The notes below the pieces were generated by a model. The model had not been told where the DNA came from. It saw only the letters and a program-made list of their open reading frames with translations, and did no database searches. Source: Comamonadaceae bacterium (GTDB lineage Bacteria > Pseudomonadota > Gammaproteobacteria > Burkholderiales > Burkholderiaceae_C). Taken from it: a DNA stretch of 10,718 bases. The stretch is taken from contig CANGYC010000059.1 of assembly GCA_947457975.1 (NCBI GenBank), positions 1 to 10,718 of the forward strand. Direction: 5' to 3'. Positions 5,921 to 10,718 of the stretch are shown here, piece after piece. Made by a program: the position numbers and the translations under genes. How positions within the stretch are numbered: the first letter of the stretch is position 1; every line of letters begins with the position of its first letter.

Positions 5921-6772
5921 TTGCCTTTGCTTTCCCAACGCCCCAGCCAGCCCCGAATCACCGTCATCCTGACCTTTCTGATGGAGAACTGGTCGCCGGG
6001 CAAGGCGCCGCCCTACTCGCCCATGACCAGCCCACCCAAGGCGGGCACCGAGGACCGCGCCGGAATCTTGTGGTCCAACTACGGCGGGCGCTTTGGCATG
6101 GCGCGCCTGGTGCGCACCGCGCGCCGCCACGGCGTCTTCGGCACGGCCTGCATCAATGCCCGCTCGGCCGAGCTGTTCCCGGACACGGTGCGCCAGATCG
6201 CCGCTGCCGGCTTCGAGATTGCCGGGCACAACTACGCACAGGACCAGGTGCTCTCAGGCCTGAGCGACAGCGAGGAAGTCGCGCTGGTCCGGCGCAGCCT
6301 TGACATCCTCACCGAAGTCGGCGGCCAGCGCCCGGTGGGCTGGCTCAGCTCGACGATTGCCACCAACGAGCGCACCGCCGAAGTGCTCAAGCGCGAAGGC
6401 ATGCTCTGGCACGGCGATTACAACGACATGGACCTGCCCGGCATGATCGAGACGCCAGCCGGCCCCATCGTCGGACTGCCGCACAGCGACTTTGCCGACA
6501 ACCGCGTGCTGCGCGGCGCGCCCATCGACTGGTTCACCACGTACAAGGACCTGTTCGACTTCCAGTACCAGCAGGAGCCGGACTCGATGATCAACATCAC
6601 CATGCACGGCAACTTTGGCGGCCGGCCACTGATGACCGCGCAGCTCGACAAGTTTCTGAGCTACATGGGACAGTTCGAGGGCGTGTGGATGCCCCGGCAC
6701 GACGAACTGGCCGAATGGACCCAGGCGCAGGGCACGCCAGAGGTCAAGCTCAGCCACTGGTACGCGCCTTGA
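5921..6772 (+). CDS. Polysaccharide-deacetylase-fold hydrolase (PuuE / cyclic-imide-hydrolase-like), atypical active site
   Basis: A 283-residue protein starting with TTG, supported by AGGAG 7 nt upstream. It has the layout of the NodB-fold subgroup that holds PuuE-type allantoinases and small cyclic amide or imide hydrolases rather than true chitin or peptidoglycan deacetylases: VILTFLMENWSPGKAPPYSP near the N-terminus, GVFGTACIN (72-79), AAAGFEIAGHNYAQD (95-108), RPVGWLSS (137-144), and ITMHGNFGGRP (226-235). The usual metal-site motifs are degenerate: the TFDD position reads TFLMEN (18-23), and the HxxxH pair is reduced to His103 with Gln107. His229 and His260 remain. No signal peptide is visible, so it should act in the cytoplasm. 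Last gene of the rightward operon, ending 4 nt before the convergent dioxygenase gene. Fold likely; substrate unknown, perhaps a cyclic amide or imide. Confidence 0.75.
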   Translation: MPLLSQRPSQPRITVILTFLMENWSPGKAPPYSPMTSPPKAGTEDRAGILWSNYGGRFGMARLVRTARRHGVFGTACINARSAELFPDTVRQIAAAGFEIAGHNYAQDQVLSGLSDSEEVALVRRSLDILTEVGGQRPVGWLSSTIATNERTAEVLKREGMLWHGDYNDMDLPGMIETPAGPIVGLPHSDFADNRVLRGAPIDWFTTYKDLFDFQYQQEPDSMINITMHGNFGGRPLMTAQLDKFLSYMGQFEGVWMPRHDELAEWTQAQGTPEVKLSHWYAP

Positions 6773-6776
6773 GCGC

Positions 6777-7718
6777 TTAGCGCCGCTGCAGCACCTCAAG
6801 GCTGGGGCGGGGCCCGCTGGCCTTGCCGGTGATCGGCGGGCGCGGCAGGCGCGACTGCCCTTCTTGCAGCGTGAAGCGGTGCTCCAGGCTGAACCAGGGT
6901 CCGCTCACGTCGGGCGCGGGGCAGCCACCTTCGTGCCGGACATACTGGCCAATGAGCGCACGCGTGACCCCGAACTGCACATCGGTCTGCAGGTTCGGGT
7001 CGTCCGAGGAATACACCTGCGAGAACTGTGTCTTGTAGCCGGGCTTGCTCATCAAAAAATGAATGTGCGCCGGCCGCATGTTGTGCCGGCCCTGCGCCCG
7101 GATCAAATCGCCCACCGGGCCGTTGACCGGGATGGGGTAGCCGACAGGCTTGATGCTGCGAAAGCGCACACAGCCTTGGGCATCGGTCGTGAAGGTGGCG
7201 CGCAGGTTCATGTCGGCCTGCGCGGGGTCCTGGTTCTCGTAAAAGCCCTCGGACGAGGCATGCCAGATATCGACCCGCACATCGGCAAGGCCTTGACCAG
7301 CCTGGTCCTGCACGAAGGCGGTGACGAAGATGGGATCGCCCGGCGTGGGCGAGCGCACGATGGACGCGCCCTGCGCCATGGGCGGCGAGCCATCGCGCCA
7401 AAAAGGCCCCAACAGATTGGCCGTGGTCAGTTCGGCGCCACCGGCCACACCGTTGTTGAGCAGGCACACCAGCGAGGACACACCGAGTGAGCCCGCTGCA
7501 AGCACCACTTCATTGTGAGACTCATGGCTAGCCTGTCCAACCCGGGCAATGCAAGCACACACCTGCTGAAATTCAGCTTCGGTCAGTTTGACCTCGCGCA
7601 CGAACTCGTGGAGATGGCGCACCGCGCTCTGAAGGATCTGCTGTAAGCGGGGGTCCGTGGTGCGTTCAAGTTCCGCGAGGACGGCCTGGGTCACATCGCT
7701 TTCTCGACTAATGATCAT
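6777..7718 (-). CDS. Intradiol ring-cleavage dioxygenase, hydroxyquinol 1,2-dioxygenase-like
   Basis: A 313-residue non-haem Fe(III) dioxygenase of the catechol/hydroxyquinol type. Such enzymes open hydroxyquinol between the two ortho hydroxyls to give maleylacetate, or catechols to give muconates. The helical N-terminal dimerisation domain (about 1-100) has DPRLQQILQSAVRHLHEFVREVKLTEAEF-like text, which is closest to hydroxyquinol dioxygenases. The catalytic domain holds LLGPFWRDGSPP, IWHASSEGFYENQDP and PVGYPIPVNGPVG, with all four iron ligands visible: Tyr160, Tyr194, His218 and His220 (RPAHIHF). AGGAG (7730-7726, minus) lies 7 nt before the ATG at 7718. It is the last gene of the leftward TRAP operon, 48 nt after the amidohydrolase. 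Reaction class secure; the precise catechol substrate is inferred. Confidence 0.9.
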   Translation of the reverse strand: MIISRESDVTQAVLAELERTTDPRLQQILQSAVRHLHEFVREVKLTEAEFQQVCACIARVGQASHESHNEVVLAAGSLGVSSLVCLLNNGVAGGAELTTANLLGPFWRDGSPPMAQGASIVRSPTPGDPIFVTAFVQDQAGQGLADVRVDIWHASSEGFYENQDPAQADMNLRATFTTDAQGCVRFRSIKPVGYPIPVNGPVGDLIRAQGRHNMRPAHIHFLMSKPGYKTQFSQVYSSDDPNLQTDVQFGVTRALIGQYVRHEGGCPAPDVSGPWFSLEHRFTLQEGQSRLPRPPITGKASGPRPSLEVLQRR

Positions 7719-7766
7719 CGACTCGCTCCTGAAGAGGTCTTGTCCACGAGCTGTGTCGTGGCCGCC

Positions 7767-8831
7767 TCAAGTTGGCGCGTTGGCAGGAGGCAGTCGCAAC
7801 AGTCGACGCGCGTTTGTCTCGAGGACAGCAGCCTGATCATCGGCGGACATCGTCGCCATGGCGGTCACGATCTCGACCGGCTTTTCATAGGCGATGGGGA
7901 AACAGTAGTCACTGCCCATCAGGATGCGGTCGCTGCCGACCTGGCGGACCAGGAAGTCCAGCACCGGGGCGCTGTAGCCAATGGTGTCGTAATAAAAGCG
8001 ACGAAGGTAGGACTCGGGCGAGGCCGAAAGCCGACCGAGGTCTGCACGCTTTTCCCAACCGCGCTGGAGTCGGCCGACCAGGTATGGGAAGGCACCTCCG
8101 GCGTGAGGCAGCACGAATTGCAATTTCGGAAAGCGGTCGAGCACCTGGCCGAAGATCAGGTGGGCGGCGGCCACGGCGGTTTCAAACGGGTTGCCCAGCA
8201 AATTGGTCAAGTAGTGGGCTTCGAGCCGATCCGGGGCCAACACGAAGGTGGGATGCAGGAACACCGGCAGTCCCAGATCTTCAAGCCGTTCATAGACGGG
8301 GAAGAACGAGGGATCGGACAGGTCTTTCCCGAGCACATGCGTGGCAATACAAACGCCCCGCATGGCCTGGAAACCGGCGATCCGGTCAATCTCGCGCAAG
8401 GACAGGTCGATCGCCTGCAGCGGCAAGGTGGCCAATCCAAAAAAGCGCTCAGGATGGGACTCATGCGCCTCGACCAGGCAGTCGTTGTAGAGGCTCGCCA
8501 GGGCATGGCCATCCTCACGGCCAGCCCAGTACACCATGGGTTGCGAGAGGGACAGCGCCTGGGCCTGTACGCCTTGCTGCTGCATGACTTGCAAGCGATC
8601 TTGCAGATCCACAAAGCGGGGGCCGACCGGTCCGGTCGAAAGATGCCCGTGCCAGAAGCGCGGCCCAGTAGAGGTGTCTTCCCACTGTAGCCCGTGGGCC
8701 AGGCCTCGGCGCTGAAGCTCCTTGAGCCAAGAATTGGGGAACCAGTGGGCATGAATATCCACTGGGCAGCAGGCGCAAGCCGGCGCCAAGCGCCGGTAAT
8801 CCTGCGAGGGATCAGATGCGCCCTGATTCAT
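7767..8831 (-). CDS. Amidohydrolase_2 family, ACMSD-like (probable metal-dependent decarboxylase)
   Basis: A 354-residue TIM-barrel enzyme. The family includes ACMSD, gamma-resorcylate decarboxylase and LigW (non-oxidative decarboxylases), plus some hydrolases. It resembles ACMSD along its length: VDIHAHWFP (His27, His29), QALSLSQPMVYWAG, HPERFFGLATLPLQA, FLHPTFV (His193), LPHAGGAFPYLVGR (His243) and ILMGSDYCFP (Asp308), which supply the usual HxH, His, His and Asp metal and catalytic set. Its ATG overlaps the dctM stop (ATGA, 8831-8828), so it is translationally coupled to the transporter. This is the strongest hint that it acts on the imported compound. The intradiol dioxygenase follows. 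An extra N-terminal stretch of about 23 residues with three cysteines precedes the barrel. Family sure; decarboxylation of an aromatic acid before ring cleavage is inference. Confidence 0.85.
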   Translation of the reverse strand: MNQGASDPSQDYRRLAPACACCPVDIHAHWFPNSWLKELQRRGLAHGLQWEDTSTGPRFWHGHLSTGPVGPRFVDLQDRLQVMQQQGVQAQALSLSQPMVYWAGREDGHALASLYNDCLVEAHESHPERFFGLATLPLQAIDLSLREIDRIAGFQAMRGVCIATHVLGKDLSDPSFFPVYERLEDLGLPVFLHPTFVLAPDRLEAHYLTNLLGNPFETAVAAAHLIFGQVLDRFPKLQFVLPHAGGAFPYLVGRLQRGWEKRADLGRLSASPESYLRRFYYDTIGYSAPVLDFLVRQVGSDRILMGSDYCFPIAYEKPVEIVTAMATMSADDQAAVLETNARRLLRLPPANAPT

Positions 8832-10099
8832 AGAAATTTCAGAATGTAGAGAGACAAGGCTGGCACGTAGGTCACCAAGGCCAATGCACCAAGGCTCGCC
8901 ACAAAGAAAGGCAGGATGCCGCTATACAGCACGGACAGGGGCAGCTTGAAGACGGCCTGCCCCACAAACAGATTGATGCCAAACGGCGGCGTAAAGGTAC
9001 CCAGGCTCAGGTTCATGACCACGATGACACCAAAATGCACCGGATCGACGCCGAGCGCCTTGGCCACCGGGGCCAGCAGAGGCGTGAGCACCAGGATGGA
9101 CGATGCCGTGTCCAAAAACATGCCGACCAAGAGCAGCAGCAGGTTGATGGCCAGCAACAGCATCCAGGGCTCGACCTTGAGGTCCACGACCCAGCGCACC
9201 AGCGCCTGCGGTATGCCATTGATGGTCAACAACCAGGAAAAGACGCCTGCTGCGGCAATGATGATGAAGACCTGCGAGGTCAGAATCAGCGAGCGCCCCG
9301 CCGATTCAAGGATGTCCATCCAGCCCATCTCACGATAGACCAGGGCCACCACCACAATGGCGTACACACAGGCAATTCCAGCCGCCTCGGTCGGCGAGAA
9401 AATTCCCGCATAGATACCACCGAGCACGGCGACAGGCGCACCGATGGACCAGATACCGTCGCGGGTAGCGGCCCAGAATTCAGCACGAGAAAACGGGGCC
9501 CCGCGTCCTTCGATGCCCCGCCGCACGTACCACCAAATCGTCAGGGACAGAAAGGCGGCCATGACCAGGCCGGGGACGAGGCCCGCCGCGAACAGCTTGA
9601 CGATGGACGTCTCTGAGGAGATTCCATAGAGGATGAAGCCGATCGAGGGGGGAATGAGGTTATCGATGGCAGCGCTGGAGACCAGCAGACCCGACGCAAA
9701 GCGGGGCGAGTAGCCGGCCTGCCGCATACGGTCGTAGGTCAGGCTGCCCACGGCCGCAACCGTGGCTGCCGTCGAGCCCGAGACGGCGCTGAACACGGCC
9801 GTGGTACCCAGGGCCGTCATGGGCAGACCACCTCGCATACCCCCCAACATGGACATGACCCAACGCACGAGGCGCCGCGATACGCCACCGCGCCCCATCA
9901 GATCGCCCGCAAAGATAAAGAAGGGGACCGCCAGCAGCGCGAACTTGTCGATGCTGCTGAACATCACCTGGTGCAAGGCGGTCGGCGGCACAGTCCCCGA
10001 AACAATCAAGAAGGTCGTCGCCGAAGCCAGCAGAACGAGGAAAAACGGCAGACCCAACGCCAGCAGGGCCAGCGGAAGGACAGAAAGTAGAAGAATCAC
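8828..10099 (-). CDS. dctM: TRAP transporter large permease (DctM)
   Basis: A 423-residue, very hydrophobic inner-membrane protein with about 11-12 membrane segments, the normal size for the ion-coupled translocating subunit of TRAP carboxylate importers. Family blocks are visible: FFIFAGDLMGRGGVSRRLV, SAVSGSTAATVAAVGSLTYDRM, AIDNLIPPSIGFILYGISSETSI, LFAAGLVPGLVMA, IFSPTEAAGIACVYA and SLGTFTPPFGINLFVGQ. The start is a GTG at 10099 that overlaps the dctQ stop (GTGA), and its own stop overlaps the amidohydrolase start (ATGA), so three genes are coupled. Partners are DctQ (next gene upstream) and the DctP whose 3' end is at the window edge. Substrate class is probably a carboxylate, as for most TRAP systems. 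Confidence 0.95.
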   Translation of the reverse strand: MILLLSVLPLALLALGLPFFLVLLASATTFLIVSGTVPPTALHQVMFSSIDKFALLAVPFFIFAGDLMGRGGVSRRLVRWVMSMLGGMRGGLPMTALGTTAVFSAVSGSTAATVAAVGSLTYDRMRQAGYSPRFASGLLVSSAAIDNLIPPSIGFILYGISSETSIVKLFAAGLVPGLVMAAFLSLTIWWYVRRGIEGRGAPFSRAEFWAATRDGIWSIGAPVAVLGGIYAGIFSPTEAAGIACVYAIVVVALVYREMGWMDILESAGRSLILTSQVFIIIAAAGVFSWLLTINGIPQALVRWVVDLKVEPWMLLLAINLLLLLVGMFLDTASSILVLTPLLAPVAKALGVDPVHFGVIVVMNLSLGTFTPPFGINLFVGQAVFKLPLSVLYSGILPFFVASLGALALVTYVPALSLYILKFL

Positions 10100-10635
10100 C
10101 CGTTGCCCCCGTGTTGCTCCAACAACCAGCGGCGCCAGCGCACGATCACAGCCAGCGCCGACAGCAGGAAGCCGATCATCAGCGCCGAGTGCGGGATGAT
10201 CTTAGGGATCTCGGCGCCCGCACTGACCGCGCCGGTCTGGTAGAACATTTGAAGAATGGTCCAGGACTGCCAGGCGATGAAGAGGCAGATGCCCAGCATC
10301 ACCGATGCAATGAAGACATTGACGACGAATCGGCTGCGCCTACCCAGGCGGGCGTAGAAGAGGTCCATGTTGAGATGGTCACCCCGCCAAGTCACCACGG
10401 CAGTGCCAAAGAACACGCCCCAGATGACCATGCCCACCAGCACTTCCTCGGCCCAGAAAATCGGCTTGCCCACGGCATAACGCCCGATCACATTGGCCAA
10501 GTTGAGTGCGACGCCGCCCAGCATGACCACACCCAGGACGATGTAGAGCCAGCGCAAGCCATCCTTGCGGCGGGGAGCCTCAACCCCGTCATGATCCTGC
10601 GCTTGAGGCGGCGTCGCCTTGTTTTCCGAGTTCAT
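10096..10635 (-). CDS. dctQ: TRAP transporter small permease (DctQ)
   Basis: A 179-residue membrane protein with four hydrophobic segments, starting about residues 29, 63, 105 and 146, the standard DctQ topology. The motif IFWAEEVLVGMVIWGVFFGTA followed by WRGDHLNMDLF matches the family. Its N-terminal 28 residues are hydrophilic and lie in the cytoplasm. The ATG at 10635 is preferred; a GTG one codon upstream (10638) is an equal alternative and changes nothing important. It lies about 22 nt after dctP and its stop overlaps the dctM GTG start. Confidence 0.92.
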   Translation of the reverse strand: MNSENKATPPQAQDHDGVEAPRRKDGLRWLYIVLGVVMLGGVALNLANVIGRYAVGKPIFWAEEVLVGMVIWGVFFGTAVVTWRGDHLNMDLFYARLGRRSRFVVNVFIASVMLGICLFIAWQSWTILQMFYQTGAVSAGAEIPKIIPHSALMIGFLLSALAVIVRWRRWLLEQHGGNG

Positions 10636-10657
10636 CACGGAGCCTGGACCACGCGCC

Positions 10658-10718
10658 TCAATACTTCTGGCTGGTGGTCAGCATGCGCTTGTAGAAGGCG
10701 TTGGTCTGAGGGTTGTCT
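10658..10718 (-). CDS. dctP: 3' end of a TRAP solute-binding protein gene (DctP), cut by the window edge
   Basis: Reading leftward from 10717, an open frame of 19 codons (DNPQTNAFYKRMLTTSQKY) ends with TGA at 10660-10658, 22 nt before dctQ. The position directly upstream of dctQM in the same orientation and a C-terminus like those of DctP proteins (a final helix with FYKRML) make it the periplasmic binding component of this TRAP system. Most of the gene is outside the window, so ligand class cannot be judged. It is probably the first gene of the leftward operon, and its promoter is also outside. Confidence 0.65.
   Translation of the reverse strand, partial: DNPQTNAFYKRMLTTSQKY

Noticed and set aside
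6773..6783. Bidirectional terminator at GCGCTTAGCGC
   Set aside because: The loop would be 1-3 nt with a 4-5 bp stem and there is no T-tract on either side, so it does not qualify as an intrinsic terminator.
7740..8690. Plus-strand open frame of 316 codons opposite the ACMSD-like gene
   Set aside because: The minus strand carries a complete amidohydrolase with its metal motifs; this frame has no recognisable motif or ribosome site.
1..10718. CRISPR arrays, tRNA, rRNA or riboswitches
   Set aside because: No regularly spaced repeats, cloverleaf-like segments or long structured non-coding stretches were seen; nearly all of the window is protein-coding and no gene-free stretch exceeds 300 bases.

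Overview
The window looks like a chromosomal (or large-replicon) catabolic locus from a high-GC betaproteobacterium, most likely Burkholderiales (Comamonadaceae or Alcaligenaceae type). The reasons are strongly GC-biased codon use, orphan Bug/TctC-type solute-binding proteins scattered among catabolic genes, and the mix of TRAP, amidohydrolase, GntR/FCD and aromatic-degradation genes. The organism is an inference; no rRNA or other marker is present.

Layout. (1) Positions 1-1677, minus strand: hpaH (2-oxohept-4-ene-1,7-dioate hydratase type) followed by hpaI (HpcH/HpaI class II pyruvate aldolase type), 10 nt apart. Beyond hpaI, at the window edge, a new minus-strand reading frame starts behind a good Shine-Dalgarno sequence and two copies of an 8-bp repeat; this may be the edge of an insertion sequence. 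(2) Positions 1678-1816: AT-richer divergent intergenic region, the only obvious shared promoter region. (3) Positions 1817-6772, plus strand, six tightly spaced genes: carboxymuconolactone-decarboxylase-family protein, LigI/COG3618-like amidohydrolase, Bug solute-binding protein 1, GntR/FCD regulator, Bug solute-binding protein 2, polysaccharide-deacetylase-fold (PuuE-like) protein. (4) Positions 6777-10718, minus strand, convergent with (3): the 3' end of a TRAP solute-binding gene (dctP), dctQ, dctM, an ACMSD-like amidohydrolase, and a hydroxyquinol-1,2-dioxygenase-like intradiol dioxygenase. 4-nt stop/start overlaps link dctQ-dctM and dctM-amidohydrolase.

How the genes may work together (inference). 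The TRAP operon reads as import of an aromatic or cyclic carboxylate, decarboxylation by the ACMSD-like enzyme, then intradiol ring cleavage. The plus-strand operon supplies lactone or cyclic-amide type hydrolases and two periplasmic binding proteins, under a GntR/FCD regulator that probably senses a pathway acid. HpaH and HpaI could finish a dienoate intermediate to pyruvate plus an aldehyde. No extradiol dioxygenase, aromatic monooxygenase, maleylacetate reductase or TctA/TctB membrane component is in the window, so the pathway is incomplete here and its substrate is unknown. The individual families are recognisable; this combination of genes does not match a textbook pathway I can name, and that is the main point of interest.
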